From: Lathyrus oleraceus
Lineage: Eukaryota > Streptophyta > Magnoliopsida > Fabales > Fabaceae
DNA length: 64,000 bases
NCBI RefSeq assembly: GCF_024323335.1
Contig: NC_066579.1
Coordinates: forward strand, 237,139,475 to 237,203,474
Direction: 5' to 3'
The position numbers were made by a program, and so were the translations under genes. Positions 44,078-57,287 of the stretch are shown piece after piece (position 1 is the stretch's first letter; every line of letters begins with the position of its first letter). The notes under the pieces were generated by a model. It saw only the letters and a program-made list of their open reading frames with translations, searched no databases and was not told the DNA's origin.

Positions 44078-45105
44078 CTAACTTTTCTTTATTTGACGAA
44101 GTACCTCATCATCATCATTAGCCTTCAAATTGCTGGATTCACCAGACTGACATTCTGAAGCACTAACCGGATCTACAGCAGGCACTTCCACCTTCTTATT
44201 GACAGTTGATTCTTCCTTATCTTTTGGGAACACCGACCCAAACACTCGACCGCTATGGGTCACCTTAGTAACATCAACAATACTCACTACAGAACTGGTC
44301 GTTGGCAATGGAACTTCTTGACCATCTTTCAACATCGTCGCATTGTACTGATATAGAACAGCTTTATCGGATGAATACGGGACTGGGCCCGCTAGCCGTA
44401 TGACCAACGGTGATACCGATCTTTGACTGTTGCTGTTACTATTACTATTGTCGTACTGAATGACTACTCTTTCCAGATTCTTGAAAACGGGCACTATGAC
44501 ATTCACATCGTCATCTACATGACGGGATTGAACAATTTGGATCATGCCTTCATCCATCAACCGCTGGATGTCTCTTTTCACTACCACAAAACCCCTCGGA
44601 TTGACACTGCAGATAGCACAACCGTCATGGTCATGCTCACAATCACTCACCATACAAATGTCCTTATGCATTACCACTAAGGACCTCCGGGTGAAACGAA
44701 CATCAAACACTTTAAACTCTCTGGGACAACCATCCACCATGTTAATAGAGGAATTCCCATGAGCGGGAAGTGGATCTTCTTTCACATTCGGCACACGGTC
44801 TTTGAAGGATACCATTCCACTCTTTATCAACTTCTGAACTTCGTACTTGAGCGGATAGCAGCAGGCATGATAGAGGTAGCCACCTCAGAAATAACAACCC
44901 TATGAGGAGGAGGAGTTACGGGTGTTGGAGACGATTGGCTCTGAGCAACTAGAACTGACTCCATCATGGCAGTTAGACGGGCAATCTCGTCATTCAGCTC
45001 TATATTCTCTTGCTCAAGATGTTCCATGATTCTCAGAAGATTGGCGCGAGTGTTATACCGATGAGTCAGCTTGGCTGAAGCACATAAGAAACATCAATGA
45101 GACAT
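44078..45105 (-). pseudogene. Ogre-2 gag with deleted core
   Basis: The N-terminal helix (MEHLEQENIELNDEIARL) is present at 44827-45105, with a stop just after the presumed ATG. Near 44860 the sequence jumps to the C-terminal part (KLIKSGMVSF), so the capsid domain seen at 22754-23770 in Ogre-1, about 1 kb, is missing. The rest (44078-44830) is open and retains the Cys cluster C-x4-C-x6-C-x2-C. Without the core it cannot form particles alone. Confidence 0.82.
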
Positions 45106-45339
45106 CTGGTGAAAGAGAAACCTTCTTATGCAAATGATGCATGGATGCAATGCTTGTTTATTTATTTTCATTTTTCAAGGAACTTACTATATTACTTGAA
45201 AAAATATATATATTTAACAACAATTGCAAAAATTTGATATGACCAAAAATATCTTTTTATTTATATAGTTGGAAGGATTACACTGAGTACAATTTCAGAA
45301 ACCAAATGAAAAATACAAGAGAAAAGGAGACTAGTCGTC

Positions 45340-46812
45340 CTAAGGATCCCTAATAACAACGTCAGAAGATCTGGCTGCAGACGCGTACTTCCTTCGAATG
45401 CGTCGAATCTCAGTCTCAAAAGAAGCCTTCATTTGAGTCTTCTTGAGGACAAGCTGATCAACCATCTTCTTCCAAGCGACGGAAGGATGAGGTATGCTAG
45501 AGGAATATGAAACCTCCGTCTCTCTGTGTCTCTTTGTCACTCGGTCTTCAAGCAGCTCGATAAGTGCATCTTTGTCCTTAGACTCCAACTACAACTCTTC
45601 ATGCTTCTTGCTCAAAGCACGTAAACGCTCTTCCCACATATCTTTCTCTTGCTTCATCTTGGCGAGTGCGTCTTCTAACTCCTCTACAACCATAGATATA
45701 GGTCTCTCACTAGGATAAGGCATCTTCAACTCCAAAGCTCTCCTCTTCACCCAAAGAGTGTAAGCTTCTAAAGCCACACAATTGCACGGACCAAGCTCGA
45801 ATCTTCCTTTCCTATGCACATTATACCAAGCATGCACAATCTTCTACTTCAAATGTTTGGGATATTTACCATCTTGATGGAAAAGACCTTCTAACAACAT
45901 GTTATTAGGTTTGTCTCTCAAGGGGAACCCAAGTTGACGACGAGCCAAAGCAGGGTTATAGTTAATTTCTCCTTGTGTACCAATGAGAGGTACATCAGAG
46001 AATTCACCACAAAAATCAATAATCTCCAAACTGCTCAAAGAAGGGTAATACCAAACTATATCATCATTAGTAAGAGACATAAGTCTCTGAGACCACCGTA
46101 GATATTGTTTGTTCTCCACAAAAGCAGGTGTCTGAGGAAAGTGTGAAATAAACCACTTGTACAAAAGAGGAACGCAACAGACAATAGTTCCACCACCCTT
46201 AGAATTCCTTAAATGTAAAGAGAAGTACATATCTCCTAACAGAGTGGGCATAGGATTCCCAATAAAGAAAAGTCTAATGGCGTTAACATCAACAAAATCG
46301 TCAATGTTAGGGAACAAAGTTAATCCATAAATGAGCAACGCAAAGATAGCTTCAAAAGCGTCCACACTATCGGCTTGAGCAAAGGCAGTAGCTTCCTTGA
46401 TGAGGAAATCAAATGGAAACCCAAACAACCCTCCTTTCTTCACCCAATGAGCCTCTACTTCAGATTTTTTCAAGTGAAGAGCTTGAGCAATAAGATGAGA
46501 TCTGGAAATCTCTTCCAATCCACTAAAAGGTACCTTGCTAGAAACAGGTATTCCCAAGAGATGGGCATACTCCTCCAACGTAGGCACAAGCTCATAATCA
46601 GGAAAAGTGAAGCAACGGTAGAGAGGGTCATAAAACTACACTAATACACTCAAAAGTACTTCAACCACATCAGCAGACAAGATAGATAGAAGCTTCCCAT
46701 GGCGTTGTTTGAAGTCCAAGAGATCTAATACAAAAGATGCTAGCTTCCTTAACTCTTTCAAGTCGGGACATCTGAAATTGTACTTCTTAGTGTTCCTTCG
46801 TCCATAATCCAT
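45340..46812 (-). pseudogene. Ogre-2 ORF1
   Basis: It starts at ATG 46810-46812. The first part is readable to a stop at about 46636 (after LLSVLV), then open 45844-46587 (247 codons, PTLEEYAHLLGIPV to HLK), then 45589-45837 and 45340-45588 after single stops. The domain organisation equals Ogre-1 ORF1: a DUF7745-like middle and a Glu/Lys-rich coiled coil at the end. Because reading frame and length are kept despite stops, this was a real protein. Confidence 0.76.
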
Positions 46813-47647
46813 GGTTTGAAAATATTTGCAAATAATACCTCAGTTCCTTGAAATTTTTATGTGATGAATGTTATGATGCGCATGAATGCAACAATCACAA
46901 ATAAGGGATCACACACAAGGCAAGCAAACAAAGGTCAATGGATGAATCAAGTCTTTGTAAAGATCAATCATCCATTTTGATGGATTATGGTTTACACCTT
47001 ATTAACATCCAAGTTCCATTGATATTGACAAGACTTGATTGGATCAACCAAGAATCAAGGGTTTGTTGTGAGTCACGAGCATGGAGTATGGGTAAGAACC
47101 ATCCCAAAGGAGTGAACTAAGGATAAAACTTGTAGATCATGTTCTAAAAAGTTCCCAGAGTCTTAATTCCATCTATCGGATATTACGGGTTAAGATGACT
47201 GACTCATCGACCCATAATATTCTCAAGAGAAACTCGTCCGAGTGTAGTATCACGTAACAACTGTTATCAAGTCTACACTTGAACAGTCTCCGCACTATGT
47301 CCTAAATAGGCCAAGAGGGGGTAAATGTTCTACGGTCCTCAGCTTCTCGGACCCAAATTAGAGATAGTAATGCCTAACCATAAATACTTGTGTGACATTT
47401 CCAAATCCAAAACAGTCTCCTCTGAGCAGATGGATCTCAAGCCAACTTGTTAAGGACTACTCCACACAAGTCAAACATGACTATACCATTCTCCTATCTT
47501 AATTGCACTCAAGTTCGGGTTAGAACTTATCTCACCACTCAGAGATCACCAAGCACAACAAGCAGATTATATCACACAAATATACATACATCATATATAT
47601 ACAATTATATACACACAAAAAAGTAGGCTAAACCCACTGGAGACTAC
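46813..47647 (-). other. Leader of Ogre-2 (primer site to ORF1)
   Basis: Non-coding and closely similar to 25735-26578. ATGATGCGCATGAATGCA-like words lie at 46870-46890. No gene seen. Confidence 0.65.
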
Positions 47648-47665
47648 TCCCCAGCAGAGTCGCCA
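47648..47665 (-). other. Primer binding site of Ogre-2 (tRNA-Arg type)
   Basis: TGGCGACTCTGCTGGGGA on the minus strand, nine bases from the LTR end. Confidence 0.88.
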
Positions 47666-48375
47666 CTTAATTTCTATAGTGGTAGATTCATGATCATCAA
47701 GCTATGGATAAGCAAGATATCAAATAAAAAGAGTCGTCACCGCGCTTTTATTATTTCCAAGGGAAAAGGGAAAAGTACGAACAAAACCCAAAAGTAAGAA
47801 GTTTTCAAATCAAAACTAATAAAATGTCAGAGATTACATGTAAGGGGGTTGGTTACACAGAGGGAAGGTGTTAGCATCCAAAGTGTCCTAGGTACTCCTA
47901 GGGAGCCCTTTTTTTGTGTGCATATGTATTTTGGACAAAGTGATGTTTACAAACAAATAGAATGGGGGGTTAAGAAAAGAATTCATTGATTATATCTTTG
48001 TGTTTTACAAGACCTTCGGACTTGTGCCTACGTACCAACATAAAAATGGGGGATCAAAACCTCGTAGTTCGTGGTACAAATTTCAAAGTGGATGCATTGA
48101 TTTTAATAAAAAAAATTAAGTTTGAAAGGCACAAAGGCCTAGAAAATGGTTTGAATGAGTTAGTTATTTTTGGCTTTTAAAATTTTTAAGTCAAGTATAG
48201 TTAAGTTTATTTACAACTTTGATTTAAGAAAAGAAGCTTGAAAATGCAATGGCATAAGGCCAAAGTTTCTAGTTTGAAAAGGGTCTAAGTTTAGAAAATA
48301 ATAAGTTCAAACAAAGAAGTTTCTAAAAGGAGGGAGAGATTTTGAAATTAAATATATGGGGAGGAGATGAAGAGA

Positions 48376-48380
48376 CTAAT
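48376..48380 (+). repeat. Target site duplication of solo LTR, left copy
   Basis: CTAAT, repeated at 53055-53059. The intact sequence GAGACTAATCCTAAGC in the 3' LTR (about 32487) shows the empty site. Confidence 0.92.
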
Positions 48381-51300
48381 TTTAAGACCCCAATTTTGAC
48401 CCTAAGATCCCTCATGCAATTCCATCATAAGCATTAACATTGGGATCATACCTTGGCATTCTCCTTACCCTTTTCATTGGGTTTGTTTTGGGAGAGATCA
48501 CCAAGCATTTTGTGATTATATCATACTTGTATTTTATCATCTTACTAACCAAAATACCAAAAATATGGCTTTGTATTTGCCTAACTCTTTTGTAGGCAGG
48601 GCATGGTCTCATTGATTCATTAAGATCACATCTAGGGTTTGAGACCCTCATGAACAAAGATCACAACCAAGAATTTATTCAATAATGGTTATGAACATCA
48701 TATATGAGTCCCAATGTTCTCTACATATTATATTGATCAAGTTTTCTTCAAGAGTTTGAGGGTGATTTGCCTTGGAAACACTAGTTTGATTGGGTATCTT
48801 GAGTAACTTCTCCAACAAGCTATCTCTCCAATTGATCAAATTTCTCAAGGGACACTTAAAAATTAATCATATTATGAATATATGATCTACCATGAGTCAA
48901 TAAAGTCAAGAGAATTGGAAATTAGCAAGTTGGTTGATGGTGGTTGGCCAGATGGATTCATCTGATCAAAACTGGGTCTCCCTAGACCCTATCTCCTACA
49001 CTTTTCACCATATGAAAAAAATGATTACAAGAGAAAACTTACTCTAAATGACATTCTAAACAACTTTCATGTTGAGACCTAGAGCCAGGTTTGCTTGGAA
49101 AGTCACTTTCTATGTTGAAACATTATAGGTCATTTTGTCTAAACCCTAATTTGAAAGTCAACTTCCCAAGGCCATAACTTGATCATTTTTTATGAGATGA
49201 AATATTTCCAAGTTTAAAAATCAAATTAAATGTGTCTACTTTAACTTTTATGTCTGGAGTGAGAGCTAATTCAACTTTTTTGAACATGTGATATGTGGTT
49301 ACATTATAGGTCACTTTTGACCTATACCATTGATCAAGTGATTTTTCCAAACTTCAAAAATGCATAACTCTATCATTTCAAATCCAAATGACATTAAATT
49401 TGTGACCATTTTGAAGGTATTTGATAGAGCTAAAACTTTGGTGAAGACACATTTCTCATTTGAAGCTCATATAAAATGTTAAGTAAGGTGGAATATTGAG
49501 ACATATGGCTTGACACTTAGAATTTTTTTGATATGTCAAACATTTCCAAACTTCCACCTCAAATTTATCCAAGTTCCAAGCTCCAAATGAAAATATGTTG
49601 AACATGAAAGTTGTTCCTCTTTATCTCACCTTTCCAAAGAGCTCAAGTTCATTCATTTTGGACAAGAAATGCATAGGCTGCACATGGCTTAAACAGGATG
49701 ACATCACTTGGCAAGGATCAATCTTCAAACATCAATGTGTATTTGCCTTGCAATCCAAGCTTAGTTCAGAGCATCTGATATTCATTTTTGGACCTCAAGC
49801 AATCATTTCATGGGCCTATGCACGCGCATGCACCATTGCATCACCATTTGCCAAAATTGGAAAGTAACTGGAAGTGTGCAATTATCAACCACTTTGGCAC
49901 CAACTTTGATCCCCCATTTCAAACCCTCACTTTGAAAAGGATAAGCCTGAAATATTCTCTTGAATTTGAGCTTGAATTTCCACTGCTTTGGAATTCAATT
50001 CTCTAGGAATCCATAGCTTTTTAACCATTCAATCCTCCTCTTGCAAGCAAGTGGAGTGAGATCAAGCACAAGCAAGATCAAGATCCATTGAATTCAGACC
50101 TACATTGAAGGTATTTTCCCAAAATTTTAAACTCTTCGATTCTCTCAAATTCTTGCTCAATTCAATTAATTCTTTGGTTGTCTGAAGTCCTACCAATGTA
50201 GGCAAGAAGATTGAGCTGATTTGAGGCCACATCGAAGCAACTCAGTTCATGTACCTCAAATTTCAACTCCATGTATCTCTAAATATACTTGGAGTTGGAG
50301 TGAATGGAGGTTAGATTCGACCTCAGTGCCATTTTTTCTTTAAGATCATGTCCTTGTTTTTCATTTTGGAGATGGTTCATGGTGGACCCGTCCGGTGAGG
50401 TCCACCGGAGAAGATGACCGGAGCTCTAGCTCCAGCGATGAGTTGGAAAAGCTATGAACCACATGATCCATTCCTTTTGTTTTAATCTTGATCGTTGGTT
50501 TTAATTACCACATGTGCAGCGCTGTTGACTTAAGTCCATGTGGAACGCGCGCTAGGGACCATCTGATTTGCCACCTCAATTAATGAGGGAGATCGGATGG
50601 TCCATGTATTTTTGATTTTCTGAAGTTGTATTTTTATTGCATTATTTTCAATAATTCATATTAAATTCAATATTGATCCAAAAAAATGGGACTTTCACCA
50701 AAAAATTTCAAATATTTTTCTCTTTCATATTCAGAATTAAAATTATTTTTTGGATCATTATTAATATTTTTCATGAATTAATTGATTTTGCATTTGTGTT
50801 TAATTGTTTAAAAATATTTTTAAATGTCCAAAAATAATGAATTTTTTTCCCCAAGGTCCTTTGACCTTGTTTGACCTATGATAAATCTCATGGCCATTTA
50901 TTTGGTGTTTTGATGAGATTTTAGGAATTGGACAAACCATATTTGATTTAAATGCACTATTTTATTATTTTTAATTGAATAAATGCCAATTATTTTTGTT
51001 GACCGTTTGTATTGACTTGTTTGAGTTTGCTTGTTGTTGTTGGGCCTTGGTCAAGGTTGATTTGACTTTGTCAAATTAATATCATTGGATTTAGGGGATT
51101 GATGGAATGTACATTCCATCTCCCAAAATGAATGAATGATATTAATTTGGTAAAAGTCCTCCTTTGACCAATTTGTGATTTCATTCATCCCCTTCCCACT
51201 TCATCTAATTCCTCTTCTTAATTCATTCATTCCATTTGGCATATGACATCTCAAAGTCCTAATGCTAGTTGATTGAAAAATTAACATGAGTATGGATGAG

Positions 51301-53054
51301 ATTAGGCCACACATTTTGCATATTTTTTGTGTGTGGTATGTTTCATGAGCATAGTCCATTATACTATGTCTCTAACATGCATTAACACCAAAATTCTATT
51401 GCCCGACCTCAAATAGTTGTGACTTCTACATAAGTCCAATTACGATTGCTTAACATAGCGCTAAATTTGTGACATAAAAGGCATAAGCATTCTAGTTTGT
51501 GAGATTGTAAGTCTCCCCTCTTTCATGGTATTGTGTGGAGACTTGGCCTTCTTTCCTTCCTTTAGAAGATATTTTGGTTCAAGGATCCATGCTTTTGATA
51601 AGTGGGTTGAGTGTTCTCCAAAGAATGTCTTGAAATGAAAAGCAAAAACAAAACAATACTAACTCCTAACCTACTAACTACTAACTTTTAATTTCAAGCT
51701 TTTACTTTAATGCAATTTACTTTTAGCACTCTATTTCATTTGTGATTGTTCATATCATTCTAAATGTTTATGTTAATGCAATTTTTACTTTGTCCATTTG
51801 GACCATATTGTGTGATATATTTTGTTTGTGTATACTTTGCTTGTTTGTGTGGTCTTTGACCATTAATGCACATAATAATAACAAAAACCCTAAAAAAAAA
51901 CTTTTGAGTGGACTGTTGGCTTGATCTTGGACAAATGGACTTAGAATCTAGGCAATCCCCTTTACTAATGGGCTCGGCCAATGCCAACTTGTTGAAAGAA
52001 TCAAGTGCTTGCAATTTGAAATTCATCTGATACATCTTTGAAGATCTGTCTAAGATTCATCTGCAACATGATCATTGTGAAGCTGTTATTTTGAACCTGT
52101 GACTTGTGGAATTCATCTATTACATGGGCTATTTTGAAGAAGATCATGAAATGGATAAGCTTGGATGAGGCCATCTTAATTTGATGCCTTGCTATTCAAG
52201 ATAATATAATTGTGCATTTGTGTGTTGCTTGATTCTAAAATTCCAAGGGAATTCTGGGTTTCTATTGACATACTTGTCTATTGGATTGCTACCCATTTGG
52301 TAAAATCTTTTCAACTCTAAACTTTTAATTTTTGTACATAGGATAGTCTCTCCATCTTCACCTCATTTATTTAATTTCAAAATCTATCCCTCCATTTTTT
52401 TTTAAAATCTTCTTTGTGTGAACTACTTTTGTTCTAAACTTTGACCACTTTTGCAAAAAGATATAAACTTTTGGCTTTATGCCATTGCATTTTCAAACTT
52501 CTTTTATTAAACCAAACTTGTAAATCAACTTTACTATACTTGAACTAAACTTTCAAAAAGCCAAAAAGAACTAACTCATTCAAACCATTTTTAGGCCTTT
52601 GTGCCTTTCAAACTTAAATTTTGTTAAAAGCAACACACCCATTCTGAATTTTGTATCATGAACTACGAGGTTTTGATCCCTCATTTTTATGTTGGTACGT
52701 AGGCACAAGTCCGAAGGTCTTGTCAAACACAAAAATATAATTAATGAATTCTTTTCTCATCCCCCCATTCTATTTGTTTGTAAACATCACTTTGTATAAA
52801 ATACATATGCACACAAGAAGGGCTCCCTAGGAGTACCTAGGACACTTTGGGTACTCACACCTTCCCTCTGTGTAACCAACCCCCTTACCTGTGATCTCTG
52901 ACTTTTATTAGTTTTTATTTGAAAACTTCTTACTTTTTGGGTTTTGTTCGTACTTTTTCCCTTTTCCCTTGGAAACAATAAAAGTGCGGTGGTGACTCTT
53001 GTTATTTGATCTCTAGCTTGTCAATAGCTTGATGATCATGAATTTCCCACTACA
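48381..53054 (+). mobile_element. Solo LTR of an Ogre-like element
   Basis: The 4674-bp LTR lies in plus orientation, from TTTAAGACCCCAATTTTG (TG mutated to TT) to TTTCCCACTACA, with 5-bp duplications on both sides and no internal sequence. It probably arose by recombination between the LTRs of a full element. It keeps the long hairpin (51073-51148) but lacks the segment holding the TATA box; the flank GTGTGCAA continues directly into TTATCAACC near 49878. No gene. Confidence 0.92.
51073..51148 (+). other. Long conserved hairpin, solo LTR copy
   Basis: Arms AAATTAATATCATT (51073-51086) and AATGATATTAATTT (51135-51148) pair perfectly around the same 20-bp palindrome. The stem matches Ogre-1, not Ogre-2. 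Confidence 0.8.
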
Positions 53055-53059
53055 CTAAT
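53055..53059 (+). repeat. Target site duplication of solo LTR, right copy
   Basis: CTAAT, identical to 48376-48380. Confidence 0.92.
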
Positions 53060-54248
53060 CCTAAGCATAAATTTAAAAGTTAAGAGTTGAAAAGATCTAA
53101 CCAATGGGCTGCAATCCAATAGGCAAGAATGCCATATAGAAACCCCAAATTCCCTTGGATATTAGAATCAGGCAACAAACAATGCATGCAATATTAACTT
53201 GAAGAGCAAGGCATCAAATAAAGATAGCCACATCCAAGATTTAGCCACTCCATAATCTTCTTCAAAATTGCCCATGTAACAGATGATTTCCACAAGTCAC
53301 AGGTTCAAAATAACAGCTCTACAATGATCATGTAGCAGATGAACTCAAAGGAATCTTCAATGATGTATCAGATAAAGTTTCAAATTCCAAGCACTTGGTT
53401 ACATGAAAGTTGGCATTGTCCAAGTCCTTTTGCATAGGGATGTTGCCTATATTCTAAGTCCAATTATCCAAGATCAAACCAATAGTCCACACATTAGTTT
53501 TTTTAGGGTTTTAGTTTCTTATTATGTACATTAATGGTCAAAGACTACACAAGCAAACAAAATACACACAAACAAGATATATCATACAATATGGTCCAAG
53601 TGGACAAAGTGAAAAGACATTAATATAAACAATTAGAATGGTATGAATAATGGCAAATGAATAGAGCTTAAAAATAAAAGTGCATTAAAAGTAAATAACT
53701 TGAAATTAAATGTTAGTTGTTAATGAATTAATATTTAGTATTGTTTTTGCTTTTGCTTTTCATTTTAAGTCATTCTTTGGAGAACACTCAACCCACTTAT
53801 CACAAGCATGGATCCTTGAACCAAGACATCTTCCAAAGGAAGGAAAAAAGGCCAAGTTTCCATACAATACCATGAAAGAGGGGAGACTTACAACCTCACT
53901 AACAAGAATGTTATGCCTTTTGTATTAAAAATTAAGCGCTATGTTAAGCAATCGTAATTAGACTAGAAGTTATAACTATTTGAGGCCAAGCAGTAGAATC
54001 TTGGTGTTAATGCATGTTAGAGACATAGTATAATGTATTATGCTCATGAAACATACCACAAAAAAAAAGAATATGCAAAAGAGGTGGCCTAATCTCATCC
54101 ATACTTATGTTAATTTTTCAATTAACTAGCCTTAGGATTTAGAGACATCATAGACCAAATGAAATGGATGCATAAAGAAGGGGAATTAGATGAAGAGGGA
54201 GGGGAATGAATCAAAACTCAAATTGGTCAAAGGAGGACTTTTACCAAA

Positions 54249-54318
54249 TTAAGATCAGTAATTCATTTTGGGAGATGGAATGTACATTCCATCAAACCCC
54301 TAAATTCAATGATCTTAA
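54249..54318 (-). other. Long conserved hairpin, Ogre-2 5' LTR copy
   Basis: Arms TTAAGATCA (54249-54257) and TGATCTTAA (54310-54318) around the 20-bp palindrome. The same G-C pair is present as in the 3' LTR. Confidence 0.78.
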
Positions 54319-55533
54319 CCTAGCAAAGTCAAATCAACCTTGACCAAGGGCCAACAACACAAGTCAAACTTATACAAATCATCAAAATAGCTCAATACAA
54401 TTATTTGGTATTTATTCAATTTAAAATACTAAAAATAAAGCATTAAATTAAATATGGTTTGTCAAATTCCTAAAACCTCATCAAAACACCAAAGAAATGG
54501 TCATGCGATTTATCATAGGTCAAACAAGGTCAAAGGACCTTGGAGAATTTTTTTTAGAATTTTTAGAGACTTAAAAGTATTTTTAAGCAATTAAAAATAT
54601 TCACATAATCAATTAAATCATGAAAAATATTAATAATGATCCAAAAAATAATTTTAATTCAAAATATGAAAGAGGAATTTATTTAATTTTTTTTGGTGAA
54701 ACTCTCATATTTTTTGGATCAATATTAAAATTAATATGAATTAATGAAAATCAAATGAAATAAAATGAAAATCAGAGAAATAAAAAAAACGTGGACCACT
54801 TGATCTCTCTCATTAAATAAGGTGGCAAATCAAGTGGATGGAAACACGCGTTCCATGGTGGAACTTAGTCAGCGTGCCACTCGCATGGTAATCACAACCA
54901 ACGCCCAAGATTTAAACATTTTAAATGAGATCAATTGGTCAAAACTTATCCAGCACACCACCGACGCTGGACCTCCGGTCACCTTCTCAGGCGAGGTCCA
55001 CCAGACTGGTTCACTCATCACCATCAAGAAAATGAAAAAAGAGGACATGATCTGAAAAAAAAAATGGTGTATAGCACGAATCTGACCTCAATTTTAACTT
55101 ACTCCACACATATAGAAAGATATGAGGAGTTGAATTTTGAGGTGTGTCAACTGAGTTGCTTCGATTTGACCTCAAAGCAACTCAATCTTGTTGCCTACAT
55201 TGGTAGGACTTTAGACAACCAAAGATCCAAGGGAATTGGTGAGAATTGAGTGAGAATCGAAGAGAAAGAATTTTCTGAAATTTACCTTCAATGCTATGCA
55301 GAAATGGATCTTGCTTGCTTCAAACTTGATCTGATCATACTTGAGAAGCTTGCAAAAGAGGTTTGGCAATGGTACAAAGCTTTGGATCCTGGAGTTTTTG
55401 AATCTCCAAACAGTGAGATTCAAACTCAATTTTCAAGTTGAAAATTCTCAGGTTTTCCTTTGAATGGTGAGGGTTTCAATTGGAGGGCAAAGCTGGCGCG
55501 CAAGGTGTGTTTGAAATGAGCTCCAAGGGCCTG

Positions 55534-55541
55534 TATTTATA
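55534..55541 (-). promoter_or_regulatory. TATA box, Ogre-2 5' LTR
   Basis: TATAAATA on the minus strand, 68 bp below the inverted repeat CATGGGC/GCCCATG (55609-55630). Confidence 0.65.
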
Positions 55542-56760
55542 GCATTTGAGAGTGATATTTGCACACTTGAAAAATTGCTAAATTTGGACATGGTGATGCA
55601 CAAGCTTGCATGGGCGTGTACAGGCCCATGAAGCAATCCAATTTGATCCATGTACAACTCTTCTGAAGTTCAAATGAGGCTTGGATGTCAAGGCAATGTG
55701 AAATGGGATTTTGAACATTTGATTTCTTCCAATGATACATCCCTGTTAAGACCATGCGCAGCCCTAGCAAATCTCATCCAAAATGCATGAAATTAGGTTC
55801 TTTGGAAAGCTTAGATCATGGGGAACAACTTTGATGTTGTACACTTTTTCATTTCGAACTTGGATCATGGTGAATTTTGAGGTGGAAGTTTGGAAATTTC
55901 AACATGCTGAAATTTTTTCTAAGTGTTAAGCCATATATCTCAATATTCCACCTTGCTTAACTTTTTATGTGAGCTTCAAATGAGAACAGTGTCTTCATCA
56001 AATTTGGATTTAGAATGATAGAGTTATGCATTTTTGAAGTTGAGGAAAATCACTTGTTCAATGGTATAGGGCAAAAATGACCTATAATGTATCCTCATAT
56101 CACATGCTCATAAAAGTTGAATTATCTCCCACTCCAAACATCAAAGTTGAAGTAGACATCTTGAATTTGATTGTTCAACTTGGAAATCTTTCATCTCATA
56201 AAAATTGAGCATGTTATGGCCTTGGGAAGTTGACTTTCAAATTAGGGTTTAGACAAAATGACCTATAATGTTTCAATATAGAAAATGATTTTAAAAGAAC
56301 ATTTAGCTATAGGTATCAACATGAAAGTTGTTTGTAATGTCATTTAGAGTAAAGTTGCTCTTGGAATAATTTTCATATGGTGAAAATTGTAGGAGATAGG
56401 GTCTATGGAGACCCAGTTTTGAGCAGATGAATTCATCTGGCCAACCACCATCAACCAACTTGATAACCTTCAATTCTCTTGACTTTCTAGGCTCATGGTA
56501 GATTATACATGCACAAGGTGATGAATTTTGAAGTGCCCCTTGAAAAATTTGATACAATCTATACAAAGACATATTTTTGATATTTTGGTTAGTAAAATGA
56601 CAATATATACAAGTATGATACAATCACATGGTGCTTGGTGATCTCTCCCAAAACAAAACCAATGAACAAGGGGTAAGGAGGATGCCAAGGTATGATCCTA
56701 ATGCCAATGCATATGATGAAATTGGATGAGGGATCTTATGGTCAAAATTAGGGTCTTACA

Positions 56761-57102
56761 CCACTATGTTCATCTTTCACTTTGCCTTTATGCTTAATTG
56801 TTATGTTGATTATGTTTGATGATTGTTTCTCTGAGTTTGTCAAAGGAATATTTTATTTGATGCATTGAAGATTGATAGCTCTTGGATTGCTTGCTTGGAC
56901 ATTATGGCTATCTTTCTTTGATGCCTTGGTCTTCATATAATTGCTTCGATTGCTTATGCTTGAAAATGGGTTTCTATATGACACTCTTGTCTATTGGATT
57001 GCATCCCATTGGTCAAATCTTTTCAACTCTTAACTTTTAATTTTTGTCTAGGATAGTCCCTTCATCTCCTCCCACTTCTTAAATTTCAAAACCTCTCGCT
57101 CT
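56761..57102 (+). mobile_element. Plus-strand Ogre-like LTR, third fragment
   Basis: It matches the solo LTR at about 52010-52395 (ACTCTTGTCTATTGGATTGC, CAACTCTTAACTTTTAATTT). It directly continues 31294-31789 if Ogre-2 is removed. It ends at the gypsy LTR start at 57103. No gene. Confidence 0.75.
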
Positions 57103-57287
57103 TGTCACATCTCGAAAAATACGATTCCTCGCGATGGTCACGAAAAAAATTAGTTCGAATAGAGTCGCCACTGAACTTTATTTATTTCAATGAAGGAATA
57201 GGAAAATATCGATAAAACCTTTGAAAAACAGAATGATAGTCGTTGCAACCATATTCGGGTTCGGGAGTCGATTACGCAAGGGGAAGG
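57103..57287 (-). mobile_element. End of an LTR of another Tat-type gypsy family
   Basis: It starts TGTCACATCTCGAAAAATACG. Like the other Tat LTRs it has AGAGTCGCCA (57161-57170) about 58 bp inside and the sequence GGGTTCGGGAG before a GGGAAGGTG block. It is cut by Copia B at 57288. By position of these motifs the visible part is the U5 end of a minus-strand LTR. Confidence 0.7.

Larger units (their letters stand above)
31790..56760 (-). mobile_element. Ogre-2: complete but decayed Ogre-like element with nested solo LTR
   Basis: On the minus strand: 5' LTR (47675-56760, interrupted), primer site, ORF1, gag (core deleted), protease, intron, RT-RNase H, second RNase H, integrase, 3' repeats, polypurine tract and 3' LTR (31790-36430). 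The flanks CCACA (31785-31789) and CCACT (56761-56765) look like a 5-bp target duplication with one mutation. The two LTRs differ much more than those of the nested Tat element, so this insertion is older. It inserted into the plus-strand LTR fragment whose halves flank it. Confidence 0.88.
47675..56760 (-). repeat. 5' LTR of Ogre-2, interrupted by a solo LTR
   Basis: Without the insertion and one copy of the duplicated target this LTR is about 4.4 kb. Its outermost base pair is mutated (TA instead of TG at 47675). Compared with the 3' LTR it has lost roughly 200 bp near 56550. It keeps the TATA box (55534), the upstream inverted repeat (55609-55630) and the long hairpin (54249-54318). Confidence 0.87.
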
